Below are positions 35,881 through 44,962 of a DNA stretch of 64,000 bases, in pieces. The first letter of the stretch is position 1; the number at the start of each line of letters is the position of its first letter. The position numbers were made by a program, and so were the translations under genes. Origin of the DNA: Bermanella sp049115935 (GTDB lineage Bacteria > Pseudomonadota > Gammaproteobacteria > Pseudomonadales > Oceanobacteraceae); assembly GCA_049115935.1 (NCBI GenBank), contig JAGDZK010000023.1, forward strand, positions 78,484 to 142,483, in the 5' to 3' direction. Under the pieces are notes generated by a model, which was given only the letters and a program-made list of their open reading frames with translations, had not been told where the DNA came from and searched no databases.

Positions 35881-36810
35881 ATGCTCAGTTACGAAGTACG
35901 CCGAACAATCACAATCAACCAGCCTTGTGCCACCATCATTGGCTATCTATCTGATTTTAGAAATTGGCCAGAATGGTCCCCTTGGTTAGTATTGGAACCC
36001 AATTGCCTAACTCAATTCGACGGTATTCAAGGGCAAGCTGGTGCTTCATATCAGTGGCGCGGCAAGCTAATCGGCGCAGGCACAATGACCCTGATAGAAA
36101 AAGATGTCGATAGCCTACATATGGCTTTGGAATTTTTAAGCCCATTTAAGTCCAAAGCAGAAGTGAATTTTGAGGTTGTGCAAACCAACAATAGCTGTGT
36201 TGTTACTTGGAGCATGATAAGCAAACTGCCTTGGCTCTTTTTTTTCATGAAAAACATGATGAAAGCCTTAATCGGTATGGATTTCGATAGGGGCCTTTTA
36301 ATGCTAAAAAGCCAAATGGAAACGCACACAGTCCCGAGCTTGCCAACTATTATAGGGGAACGCCATCAATCCAAAATTCACTATATTGCTCTAAAGGGAC
36401 GGGCCACTATTGCCGAACTTTCAGGCGTTATGAAAAAACAATTTACACGTTTAAATGCATTCTGTGAGACTCATAATTTATCGATCAACGGGCCTTCATT
36501 CGTTCTATATGAAAGCATGGACAAGACAACAACTGAATCTGAATTCTTTAGCTGCTTTCCAGTTGAGCAGCCGCTTGATGTGGAGCCTCCATTTGTTTGT
36601 GACACCCTTGAAGAATGTGAGACGTTTGTCGTGCAGCACAAAGGCGCTTACCAATTTATGGGGAACGCATGGTCACTAGCGATGATGGCAAGTAGAACAC
36701 AGAAAATTAAAATAGAAAGTTGCCCCATGGGGATTGAGCGTTATATCAACACCCCAAACGATGTAGCAGATGCAGAGCTAATCACAGAAATTATACTTTT
36801 AAAAAAATGA
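35881..36810 (+). CDS. SRPBCC-GyrI-like fusion protein
   Basis: A 309-residue soluble protein with two ligand-binding-type domains: an N-terminal SRPBCC/polyketide cyclase-like part (about 1-150; SDFRNWPEWSPW, VTWSMISKLPWL) and a C-terminal GyrI-like/AraC effector-binding part (about 155-309; GERHQSKIHYIALKGRATIAEL, CDTLEECETFVVQHKGAYQFMGNAW). No HTH is present. The ATG at 35881, with GAGGTG upstream, is chosen over in-frame starts further upstream. It overlaps the next gene by 4 bases (ATGA). Confidence 0.75.
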   Translation: MLSYEVRRTITINQPCATIIGYLSDFRNWPEWSPWLVLEPNCLTQFDGIQGQAGASYQWRGKLIGAGTMTLIEKDVDSLHMALEFLSPFKSKAEVNFEVVQTNNSCVVTWSMISKLPWLFFFMKNMMKALIGMDFDRGLLMLKSQMETHTVPSLPTIIGERHQSKIHYIALKGRATIAELSGVMKKQFTRLNAFCETHNLSINGPSFVLYESMDKTTTESEFFSCFPVEQPLDVEPPFVCDTLEECETFVVQHKGAYQFMGNAWSLAMMASRTQKIKIESCPMGIERYINTPNDVADAELITEIILLKK

Positions 36811-37547
36811 AACGACTCATTCAAATGAAAGCTATTATTATCACTCTCTTATGCTTTACAGTATCCAATGCTTGGGCGGACAATCCAAAGAGCTTTGGTT
36901 TCTTCTTTCAAGGTATATACAGCGATCAAGTGACCTTAAATCGTGTAAAAGATATCTTTCAGGATTTCAGTGGAACAATTAAACAACCTGTCAATTTTTA
37001 TGGTGGCCAAACCATAGACGACATCAAGGATGCCGTCACAAACAACCCATTTGACTTGCTAATTTGGGGCTTTTCTGACGAAATTGACCAATACATGTTA
37101 AACAATGATTATCAGCAATTGGTTTCCAGCCCACTCCAAATCAATATGTACCAGTTTAACAACACAGAGACTATCAAGGACTCTGATCGTAAGATTGCCA
37201 TTTTAAAAAATTCAACAGCATTATATTCAGCAAAAAACTATTACTCTAACATGAGTAAAGAGGTCGAAATTCTAACGTATGATGATTATTTTTTAATCGT
37301 AGAGGCATGCTTTCGAAAAGAAGTGAATACTGTTATCTCAGCTAAACCTTTTTTCACACTTCAACCACGCACCATAAAAGAAAAGTTAACACTTATACAA
37401 ACACTACCCGACCATGCCAGATTAAGCATCTGGGTAAAATCAGATATGCTTAATTCACGTAAAAATATTATTGTAAAATATTTCATAGATAGACAAGATG
37501 TATTTTCACAGTTATTTGGTAGTGAGCATTTCACCAAGAATCTCTAA
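36807..37547 (+). CDS. Periplasmic phosphate/phosphonate-type binding protein (PhnD-like)
   Basis: A 246-residue exported protein with a signal peptide (cleavage near SNAWA-DNP) and a fold that resembles PhnD/ABC solute-binding proteins of the phosphonate class (PFDLLIWGFSDEIDQYML, KIAILKNSTALYSAKNYYS). It lacks nearby ABC permease genes, so it could be a sensor or scavenging protein. It is coupled to the SRPBCC-GyrI gene by ATGA overlap. Ligand unknown. Confidence 0.65.
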   Translation: MKRLIQMKAIIITLLCFTVSNAWADNPKSFGFFFQGIYSDQVTLNRVKDIFQDFSGTIKQPVNFYGGQTIDDIKDAVTNNPFDLLIWGFSDEIDQYMLNNDYQQLVSSPLQINMYQFNNTETIKDSDRKIAILKNSTALYSAKNYYSNMSKEVEILTYDDYFLIVEACFRKEVNTVISAKPFFTLQPRTIKEKLTLIQTLPDHARLSIWVKSDMLNSRKNIIVKYFIDRQDVFSQLFGSEHFTKNL

Positions 37548-37670
37548 CCTTAATACCCTTATTAAATTTGAGTCTATTAATAGATCCCACTTAAATTTAA
37601 TTACTAATCATGGTGATCCAAAATCTAAAAATACACGTACAGGTTAAACAACCCTTCATTTTGGACCATT

Positions 37671-38204
37671 ATGCGTTTAACTCCCCCATGTCCGAGTATC
37701 GACTTTTCCACACAAGATGTTTACGGAAACCCTATTAAGCTGAGCGAATACAAAGGTAAGAAAGTCATGCTTGCCTTTTTTCGAGATGCTGCCTGCCCGC
37801 TTTGTAATTTTCGTGTTTATGAGCTAACTCAGAAATATAAAACGTGGAAAGATAAAGACTTTGAAATCATTGCAGTATTCAGCTCCCCTGCTGACGAAGT
37901 TCGCCGCTACGTAGCAAAACATCCTCGTCCATTTCGAATTATCAGTGATACTGATTTAAATATTTATAATCAATATGGTGTTGAACATAGTGCTACCGCT
38001 CTTTTCAAGGCATTGTTTTTCAAATTACCTCGTATTATTAAAGGCATGATAAAAGGTGGATACCCACAACCTAATCCAAACGTAAAACTGGTTCCCGCTG
38101 ATTTTTTAATTAATCCAATGGGTAAAATTGAGCATGTTTGGTACGGACGCGATACCAGTGATCATATGCCAATGGATCAGGTCAATCATTTCATCAAAAG
38201 CTGA
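37671..38204 (+). CDS. Peroxiredoxin-like (AhpC/TSA family) protein
   Basis: A 177-residue thioredoxin-fold protein. The active-site region is FFRDAACPLCNFRVYELTQ, a CxxC rather than a single peroxidatic Cys, followed by the peroxiredoxin-like FSSPADEVRRYV and ISDTDLNIYNQYGV. It has no signal peptide, so it is cytosolic. Such peroxiredoxin-like proteins reduce peroxides or act as thiol-disulfide enzymes. The 123 bases before it carry no clear feature. Confidence 0.85.
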   Translation: MRLTPPCPSIDFSTQDVYGNPIKLSEYKGKKVMLAFFRDAACPLCNFRVYELTQKYKTWKDKDFEIIAVFSSPADEVRRYVAKHPRPFRIISDTDLNIYNQYGVEHSATALFKALFFKLPRIIKGMIKGGYPQPNPNVKLVPADFLINPMGKIEHVWYGRDTSDHMPMDQVNHFIKS

Positions 38205-38248
38205 TTTGATTTTACAAAATAGGTTAACTCAGCCCTAACAATCTCTAT

Positions 38249-38283
38249 GTCGCATCCAGCCCAGACCATATGGGCGATGTGAC
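38249..38283. promoter_or_regulatory. Long imperfect inverted repeat upstream of the lipase
   Basis: GTCGCATC and GATGTGAC (one G:T mismatch) flank GCCCA and TGGGC, giving a hairpin-like structure of 13 paired bases around a 7-base loop, about 88 bases before the lipase ATG. It could end the peroxiredoxin transcript or bind a regulator; no T run follows. Confidence 0.4.
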
Positions 38284-38370
38284 ACTTCAGTGCTTAGAAT
38301 AAAATGTTGTACTGTTTTTGATCAGCAAAAACAGATTTTTCACATATAAAAATAACAAGTGGAGAACAAC

Positions 38371-39318
38371 ATGCGTGCAATTACGTTTGGGCTAAGCGCC
38401 CTACTATTGGTGCTATTTTCCAATACCAGCCTAGCCTGGTGGGGATACACCAAAACTAAACACCCAATCATGCTCGTGCATGGCGTTTCCGGCTGGGATA
38501 GCTTGGGAGGGATTGTGGATTATTTCTATAACATCCCTTACAACCTTACCAAAGACGGCGCTAAAGTATGTATTGCGGCGGTTAGTAGTTTTTCTTCTAG
38601 CTTTGATCGCGCGGCCTCTCTTGCGCCTCAAGTTAAAAGTTGTGCCCAGCAGTATGGCAGTGGCAAAGTCAACATTATGGCTCACTCTCAAGGCTCACCT
38701 ACTTCACGAATTCTGCTGAATTATGGTGACTCTAAAAACTATATAGCCTCAATTACTTCTATAAATGGTGTAAATAAAGGTTCTAAAGTAGCTGATTTTT
38801 TACGAGGTGCACTACCTGCTGGCTCCGTTACGGAAACAACAGTAGCAGCTGTTGCAAATGCAGTAGGTGACTTTATTGATGCGATCTCATCAAACGGTCA
38901 AAATCTTCGTCAAAATTCAGTAGCGGCACTTGAAACATTAACCACAGCTGGCACAGCGCAAGTAAATAACTACACACCTTGGGGCATAAATACTTCTAGC
39001 TACTGCGCTAAAAGTAGTGAAACCCATAATGTAAATGGTAAAAGCATTAAGTTATTTTCTTGGACAGGAGACGATGCAACCACTAACGTTTTTGATGTTT
39101 CAGACCCGTTCTTATACTTAACATCAAAAGTATTTGGCAGCGAGAAAAGCGACGGTTTAGTGGGCGTTTGTGCAACATATTTAGGTAAAGTCATCGGTGA
39201 TAGCTACCATATGAACCACCTAGATGCGACAAACCAAGTGCTAGGCATTAATGGCTGGACTAACCCAGTTTCGTTATACACCAAGCATGCAAATCGTTTA
39301 AAGGGTAAAGGACTTTAG
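38371..39318 (+). CDS. Secreted triacylglycerol lipase (foldase-dependent type)
   Basis: A 315-residue lipase with a Sec signal peptide (cleavage near SLA-WWG). It closely resembles Pseudomonas/Burkholderia family I lipases: HPIMLVHGVSGWDSLGG forms the oxyanion region and Ser106 in AHSQGSPTS is the nucleophile. The Asp in SDGLVGVC and the His in YHMNHLDATNQ complete the triad. The usual GHSxG is AHSQG here. Cys residues can make the stabilising disulfide. The ATG at 38371 has GGAG 6 bases upstream. The lipase foldase follows 65 bases later; type II secretion is expected. Confidence 0.92.
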   Translation: MRAITFGLSALLLVLFSNTSLAWWGYTKTKHPIMLVHGVSGWDSLGGIVDYFYNIPYNLTKDGAKVCIAAVSSFSSSFDRAASLAPQVKSCAQQYGSGKVNIMAHSQGSPTSRILLNYGDSKNYIASITSINGVNKGSKVADFLRGALPAGSVTETTVAAVANAVGDFIDAISSNGQNLRQNSVAALETLTTAGTAQVNNYTPWGINTSSYCAKSSETHNVNGKSIKLFSWTGDDATTNVFDVSDPFLYLTSKVFGSEKSDGLVGVCATYLGKVIGDSYHMNHLDATNQVLGINGWTNPVSLYTKHANRLKGKGL

Positions 39319-39383
39319 TCGTAAAATAGACATTGCGCACAAGGAGGTGCGCACCATAATAATAATTATATAAGGCCATCGTT

Positions 39384-40412
39384 ATGAAGTATGTTTTCGG
39401 CATCAGCCTAATTGCCCTACTTACTACTGTTTATCTATTTAATAATAGCGCTTCTGTCTACTCATCCAATGATTTAGCCGTCAGCAGTAACCCGTTGCGA
39501 GGTGCGCAAACCATTTTAGCTGACGTCAGCAATCAAACTTTAGACTTTAGTCTGCTTGATACACCTTATTCTAAAGATAGTGCAGGAACCGAAATTGCGG
39601 GCTTAATTCGCACAGATGAAAATGGGCAATTAATTGTTGATACTGAATTCAAAGCATTTATGGATTATTTTTTAAGTAGTGTTGGGCAAGTTTCTCCACA
39701 AGAGGCACTTCACCGCCTGCGTTTACATTTTTATCATGGACTTCCAGAAGACGCTGCAAATGAAGCGATGGAAATACTAAAAAATTATCTCGCTTTTAAA
39801 GAAGATAGCTTTGAAGCCTTAGCCCGCCCCATTGATTCTGATCGCTCTGAATACGATGCAAATTATCGTTACAACATTTTAGAGCAAGGACTACAAACTC
39901 TTTATGACCTACGCCGTGATCACCTTGGTGGTGAAATAGCCCAAGCATTATTCGTAGAAGATGAAGCCTATGCACAATATACACTCAAAAGAATGAAAGC
40001 AGATTTAGATGAATCCCTAAGCATGGAAGAACGCCAGCAACTCAAAGAACTCGCTAAAGCAGAACTACCAGAAAAAATGTATGAAGTTATCAATCGTCAA
40101 GAGCAACAAGCCAAGGCCATGCAGACCTATACCAACCTATTAGCTAATGACGCAAGTACTGAGGAAGTAAGGGATTTTGCATTTGAAAATTTTGATAGTG
40201 AACAAGCACAGGCCATTATTGAAGACTATCAAGCACAAAAATTACTGAAAGATAAGTACCATCAATTCAATCAAGCAGTAACCCAGATAAGCAGTCAGGG
40301 TTTAGACAAGATCAGTGAGCAACAAGCTATTGAAGACATTGCCTCACAATATTTTACCAGTGAGGAATACAGCATGGTTCAAGCATGGCAACTGGCACAA
40401 CAAAGCCAATAG
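39384..40412 (+). CDS. Lipase secretion chaperone (foldase, Lif/LipB)
   Basis: A 342-residue inner-membrane-anchored chaperone needed to fold the adjacent lipase in the periplasm. One N-terminal helix (about 3-21), a variable linker and a helical domain follow. The foldase motif is recognisable but changed: consensus RxxFDY reads KAFMDY (residues 90-95) here, so the Arg and Phe are replaced while the Asp-Tyr pair is kept. The C-terminal helical repeats (ELPEKMYEVINRQEQQAKAM) fit the family. The pairing with the lipase gene makes the assignment strong. Confidence 0.9.
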   Translation: MKYVFGISLIALLTTVYLFNNSASVYSSNDLAVSSNPLRGAQTILADVSNQTLDFSLLDTPYSKDSAGTEIAGLIRTDENGQLIVDTEFKAFMDYFLSSVGQVSPQEALHRLRLHFYHGLPEDAANEAMEILKNYLAFKEDSFEALARPIDSDRSEYDANYRYNILEQGLQTLYDLRRDHLGGEIAQALFVEDEAYAQYTLKRMKADLDESLSMEERQQLKELAKAELPEKMYEVINRQEQQAKAMQTYTNLLANDASTEEVRDFAFENFDSEQAQAIIEDYQAQKLLKDKYHQFNQAVTQISSQGLDKISEQQAIEDIASQYFTSEEYSMVQAWQLAQQSQ

Positions 40413-40458
40413 TAAAACTTTACTTGAGCCAAACAGCATCCATTGGCAAACTGCCGCC

Positions 40459-42135
40459 ATGGATAAACTTTCAATGATCAATCAAACCATGGCCAAGGGC
40501 TTCCCTTGGTTGAAATTCCCGAAACCCTTGGAAGCTGACTTTCAAGGGTTTGTACGTCAGCGTGTTCTCAATCGTGTGTTACCGGTAGGCATTTCAGCCG
40601 CTATATTTGTATTGCTTTTTTGTGCCCTTGATTGGTATTTACTGCACCCAACTGTTGCCATGCACACAACCATTGTGCGGATTGGATTAGTACTTCCCAT
40701 TATCATTATTTCCACTACTTGGTTATATTTTAAACCGCCTCAGTTTTATTTATGGATTTATAGCGCCAGCTTAGTCCTTTCAAGTTTAAGTATTATTTAT
40801 ATTATTTGGCTTGCTCATATTCAGGGAATTAATCTTCCATATGAAGGGTTAATGATTGTAATGATGTATGGTTTTTTCATTATGGCGCTACCCTTTTACT
40901 TGGCTCTTGGTATTAATATTCTAGTGGTGATTATCTATGCCGTGACAGAGCCATTACTGTACTTAGATTTTGCAACCTATGTAAATCATGTACTATTTTT
41001 AACTGCCATACTTATATCAGCTGCCATCGGTGCCTATGTTACCGAGCATAATCAACGTGCAAACTTTTTACGAAAACGCACACTTGATATTCATCACGAA
41101 AAAACACTGCATTCAATAAAACAAAAAAATAAGTACCTTGCTGCTGCTAGCCATGATATCCGTCAGCCTTTACAAGGCATTGCATTGATGGCAGATGTTC
41201 TTAAACAATCACAACCGAATAGCGTTCACGTACAACATTTAAATAAAGGCATTCAAACACTAAACTCTATGTTCACTCAGATGCTTGATATATCCAAAGT
41301 AAACTTAGATCTCATACAGCCAAAGTTAGATAACTTCTCTTTATTAGATTTAATTGAGCAGAACACCCAAGGTTTCATCACTCGTTTGCAACAAGAAAAT
41401 ATTCAATTGAGTGTCGATTTAGAGGACTGTCATATCCGCAGTGATTTCACTATGCTTAGCCGCGTTCTTCATAATTTACTTGAAAATGCACTTAATCATA
41501 GTAAATGCAGCAAAATATCCATATGCAATAAGATAATAAATAACGAGGTTAAACTCACAATTATTGATAATGGCGGCGGTATTTCAGAAACCATGCAAAC
41601 ATCTATTTTCAATGAATTTATAAAAGGAGAGGACTCCCAAGATGGGTTAGGTTTGGGGTTAGCCATTGTCTCTCAATTTTGCAAAAAGCTAGTACACCCT
41701 TTAGAGTTTACCAGTGAAATTGGGCATACTCAGTTTAGTATTTCCATACCTAAAGCGATTGATAGCCTAGAAATCAAAAACACTGAGGATAAAAAAGAGA
41801 AGATACTGCTCATTGATGACGACCCTGATGTTCTCGCAAGCTTGACTGATATGTTAGATAAATGGGGATATAGCGTTACATCAGCAAGCGGTATTCAACA
41901 TGCCATGAATCTAATTAAAAAAAATTGGCACTGCATTATTAGTGACTGGAACTTAGCTGATGGTTGCGGTGAAGAGATATTACAATATGCCTATCAACAT
42001 AAGATACCGAGCATATTAATTTCAACACACGGGGGAAGTGCTATTACAAATTGCGCTAAAGAATATGAAAGCTCTTTTTTAAAAAAACCTATTAGCCCAT
42101 CACGCTTAAGGGCAAAGTTAATAAATATTAAATAA
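40459..42135 (+). CDS. Membrane hybrid histidine kinase/response regulator
   Basis: A 558-residue sensor kinase. About five to six helices (about 35-190) form the membrane domain without a large periplasmic loop. HisKA follows with phospho-acceptor His232 (AAASHDIRQPLQGIALM), then HATPase_c (NLLENALNHS, IDNGGG, GLGLGLAIV) and a receiver domain with Asp496 (IISDWNLADG), a Thr-containing loop and Lys in KKPISPSR. An open frame starts earlier (40315) inside the foldase gene, but the ATG at 40459 is chosen because it avoids a 98-base overlap. Its stop overlaps the response-regulator gene tail by 8 bases. Confidence 0.85.
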   Translation: MDKLSMINQTMAKGFPWLKFPKPLEADFQGFVRQRVLNRVLPVGISAAIFVLLFCALDWYLLHPTVAMHTTIVRIGLVLPIIIISTTWLYFKPPQFYLWIYSASLVLSSLSIIYIIWLAHIQGINLPYEGLMIVMMYGFFIMALPFYLALGINILVVIIYAVTEPLLYLDFATYVNHVLFLTAILISAAIGAYVTEHNQRANFLRKRTLDIHHEKTLHSIKQKNKYLAAASHDIRQPLQGIALMADVLKQSQPNSVHVQHLNKGIQTLNSMFTQMLDISKVNLDLIQPKLDNFSLLDLIEQNTQGFITRLQQENIQLSVDLEDCHIRSDFTMLSRVLHNLLENALNHSKCSKISICNKIINNEVKLTIIDNGGGISETMQTSIFNEFIKGEDSQDGLGLGLAIVSQFCKKLVHPLEFTSEIGHTQFSISIPKAIDSLEIKNTEDKKEKILLIDDDPDVLASLTDMLDKWGYSVTSASGIQHAMNLIKKNWHCIISDWNLADGCGEEILQYAYQHKIPSILISTHGGSAITNCAKEYESSFLKKPISPSRLRAKLINIK

Positions 42136-42730
42136 GATTTTTATCTCGTGCAACACTGACGCATTGCGTACGAGTGTGTACATCTAAAATACTAAACAAG
42201 GCGCGTAGGTGCGTTTTTACCGTGGCCTCACTTAATTTTAATTGATTACAGATTGTTTTATTAGGATAACCTTGTGCTAATAAATTCAATACATCCTGCT
42301 GACGGGGAGTTAGCATGACGGATGGCTGTATATTAGGGAAGACGCATTCACCGTTTAATAACATGCGTACATCGTCAATTAGCTTTTGATTATCACAGCC
42401 TTTATTTAAATACCCCAGAAGGCCAATCGTTTTGGCTTGCTGTATATCCTGCACATTCTCCGATGCAGACAAAATTGCCACGGCTTGATCATTAAACAGC
42501 TCTAATTGGCATAGCTCAAAACCATTCATTTGATTTAGGTGTAGATCCAACAATATTAGGTCAATTTGAATATCTGATTTAAGTAATTTAGTCACATCAT
42601 CTAAATTACTTGCCTTATGGATTTTGGTTGTCTCAAGAGACATCGATAATAACATCTCTAATCCATCCAAATAAATTGGATGGTCATCGATTATTAAAAT
42701 ATGCGAATTATAAATATTAGTTATGCTCAT
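42128..42730 (-). CDS. LuxR/NarL-family response regulator
   Basis: A 200-residue two-domain regulator. The receiver domain has the acidic pocket LIIDDHPIY, phospho-acceptor Asp62 (ILLDLHLNQMNG) and the Lys switch in LNKGCDN. The C-terminal LuxR-type HTH (about 135-195: LTPRQQDVLNLLAQGYPNKTIC, SEATVKTHLRALFSILDVHTRTQ) binds DNA. It faces the hybrid kinase tail to tail with an 8-base overlap and is the probable partner; the kinase also carries its own receiver domain. Confidence 0.9.
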   Translation of the reverse strand: MSITNIYNSHILIIDDHPIYLDGLEMLLSMSLETTKIHKASNLDDVTKLLKSDIQIDLILLDLHLNQMNGFELCQLELFNDQAVAILSASENVQDIQQAKTIGLLGYLNKGCDNQKLIDDVRMLLNGECVFPNIQPSVMLTPRQQDVLNLLAQGYPNKTICNQLKLSEATVKTHLRALFSILDVHTRTQCVSVARDKNLI

Positions 42731-42780
42731 AGTATGAATAATACAGTAAATACATGTTTATATTGCGACTTTTTTAGCCA

Positions 42781-44832
42781 TTAAAAACCCAGCTTAACTT
42801 GTGTTTTGTCAGAAAGTTTTGGCTGGCAAAGTACAATACGACCCGAAATCTCCTTATCTTTACTTACCATCACACGCTTAATTCTATTTGCTTTTTCTAG
42901 CGCAGAAGAATACCAGCTTTCTTCTAATGTTCCTTTTTCATTGACTTCAGGGCATACATACAACTGCAAGCTTTCCTTATCTTGCATAATTTTTAAGACT
43001 TTATCTAAATATTTAAGTTGTTCATCCGTTAGTTCATCATTTTCATATTCAATTGGCGTAAGCGTAATTGAAAATATTTCATCGCTCGCATAGTCGGCTA
43101 AAGTCATTAATAAACCATATGGAAAGATAGCCTGCTTGATGTAGTGAAGGCTTGCGGCCATCAATGCTTTTTGTCCAACTTGGGAAATGAGATCATCTAA
43201 ACCAAAATCTGGGGAAGACATATCGCCTTTAATAGGCACTGTCATTACAATATTATTATTATCATCTTTTATAATAGACAGCACCGTTTCTATAGGCATT
43301 GATATCTGTTTGCTTATTTGATCCATACGACCTTTATCAGATGGCTCCATCAAACTGCTTGTAATTTTAAGCTTTCCTTCCCCCGCTAAATTTCCATTTT
43401 CTATATTTAAATTCATTCCATAATTAAATTGGCCTTGTTTAACATGATAACCAATCGCTTTTTCTACATAACCACTTAATGTAATTAAATCGAACTGCTC
43501 TATATTAAGTTTCACACTTCCATTTGGCTTGTCAGCTAAATTCATCGATGCATCGAGGTCAATTTTACTATATTCATCTGTGCTGGCTATTAAAGAAAAA
43601 TTTAAAGGTTTTTGTATATTATTAACATCCGATAGCCGAAAATGATTAACCTTAAACGTGAGGTCCATTTCTGGATCCACCGATCTATTAATAATTCGAA
43701 TATTGCCTTCATCATTTTTTGCTTGCTGAATTCCTGTAATACCAATCTCAAAGACTGAATCAGTATTGTCGCTATTAATATTAACGGCTTTATCCTGTTG
43801 TGACCGGTTTGTATTAGCTACTTCAGGCGTCTTCGCCATAGTTAAACCAGAAATAGAATTATCTTGAGAGAATTCAACAACACTATTTAATCCTGAAAAC
43901 TCATGCAATCCGGTTGTTAAGGCTGAATCATTTAATTTAATATCCTTTATTTCATAGTGCTGTAGTGCTAATAGATTCTCACCTATGGCTAAACCTTCTA
44001 ATTCAAGTAAACCCAAGGTTTGTTTGTTTGCAGAAATATCAATATCCGTTAAAACTAAGCGTTCAAAATCGATACCGGAAACAGCTTGTGTCTTAACACT
44101 GAAAGAAGCGAGTTCCAACTGCCCCATAAATTCAGGCTGTTCAAATACATTTTTTATTTCACCGTTGACAGAAATGCTCATCGGCTTACTCATAACGATT
44201 TCATTATCATTCATCGAAAGTTGTTTTAGTGTTAGCAAGCTATTGAGCATTAATCCATTAGCGTTTTTAAGGTTAATTACATTTATAGTATTAATTTCAA
44301 GTGATATATTCAGATCAGGCTGCATCCAACCTAATTGATGATTCTTTATGTCTATGCTTTTAATTTTAAAAGACCAAGGATCACTCTCAACTACTTCTTC
44401 AGAGAGTTGACCTGTTGAATCGTTTTTATTTTCACTAGTAATAGTATTTATGGGTAAACCCAAAACATTAATGCTCACATCGTCTCTTTTAATGTCTAAT
44501 TTTAAACCATCAAAGAGCAGCGATTCGAGCGTAATCGTCTTTTTGAGTAAATCTAATACGCCCACGTTTACATTAATTTCATCTATACTCGATACATCAC
44601 TGTCATGGCGAAATACAACCCCCCCAAGGCTCAAAAAACCTCTCCAAGGCACAAATGACCAGCTATTAATTGCTAGCTCATAATTATTACCTTGTTCTCC
44701 ATACCACTTTTTTAAGTAATGCACACCGATTGCAGGAATGATCAATTGAACCAGCATGACCAAAATTAGTAATGGTAGTAACAACTTCACCGTGATTGAA
44801 TAAAATTGTTTGCTTAAGCTCAAAATAACCAC
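42781..44832 (-). CDS. DUF748 family envelope protein (AsmA/TamB-like)
   Basis: A 683-residue protein with one N-terminal helix (about 12-35) and a long periplasmic beta-rich part typical of the DUF748 family, related to AsmA/TamB-type proteins that bridge the envelope. Motifs include WSFVPWRGFLSLGGVVFRH near the start and YGLLMTLADYASDEIFSITLTPIEY near the C terminus. Members seem to help move or insert lipids or outer-membrane proteins. The start codon is GTG and is not well supported by a ribosome-binding site; the true start may differ by a few codons. Confidence 0.8.
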   Translation of the reverse strand: MVILSLSKQFYSITVKLLLPLLILVMLVQLIIPAIGVHYLKKWYGEQGNNYELAINSWSFVPWRGFLSLGGVVFRHDSDVSSIDEINVNVGVLDLLKKTITLESLLFDGLKLDIKRDDVSINVLGLPINTITSENKNDSTGQLSEEVVESDPWSFKIKSIDIKNHQLGWMQPDLNISLEINTINVINLKNANGLMLNSLLTLKQLSMNDNEIVMSKPMSISVNGEIKNVFEQPEFMGQLELASFSVKTQAVSGIDFERLVLTDIDISANKQTLGLLELEGLAIGENLLALQHYEIKDIKLNDSALTTGLHEFSGLNSVVEFSQDNSISGLTMAKTPEVANTNRSQQDKAVNINSDNTDSVFEIGITGIQQAKNDEGNIRIINRSVDPEMDLTFKVNHFRLSDVNNIQKPLNFSLIASTDEYSKIDLDASMNLADKPNGSVKLNIEQFDLITLSGYVEKAIGYHVKQGQFNYGMNLNIENGNLAGEGKLKITSSLMEPSDKGRMDQISKQISMPIETVLSIIKDDNNNIVMTVPIKGDMSSPDFGLDDLISQVGQKALMAASLHYIKQAIFPYGLLMTLADYASDEIFSITLTPIEYENDELTDEQLKYLDKVLKIMQDKESLQLYVCPEVNEKGTLEESWYSSALEKANRIKRVMVSKDKEISGRIVLCQPKLSDKTQVKLGF

Positions 44833-44962
44833 CCATCATGAAAAATATAAATACTGATAATTGTATCATTGTTTGCTTTTAACCATGCACTTGTTGCAGA
44901 AAATACAGTAAAGTATTCCTATACCGTGCAAGGTATTAATCTCTATTTACTAAGGATATCCC

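Noticed and set aside
40315..40458. Earlier start of the hybrid kinase inside the foldase gene
   Set aside because: It would overlap the foldase by 98 bases and the added residues show no sensor or signal features.
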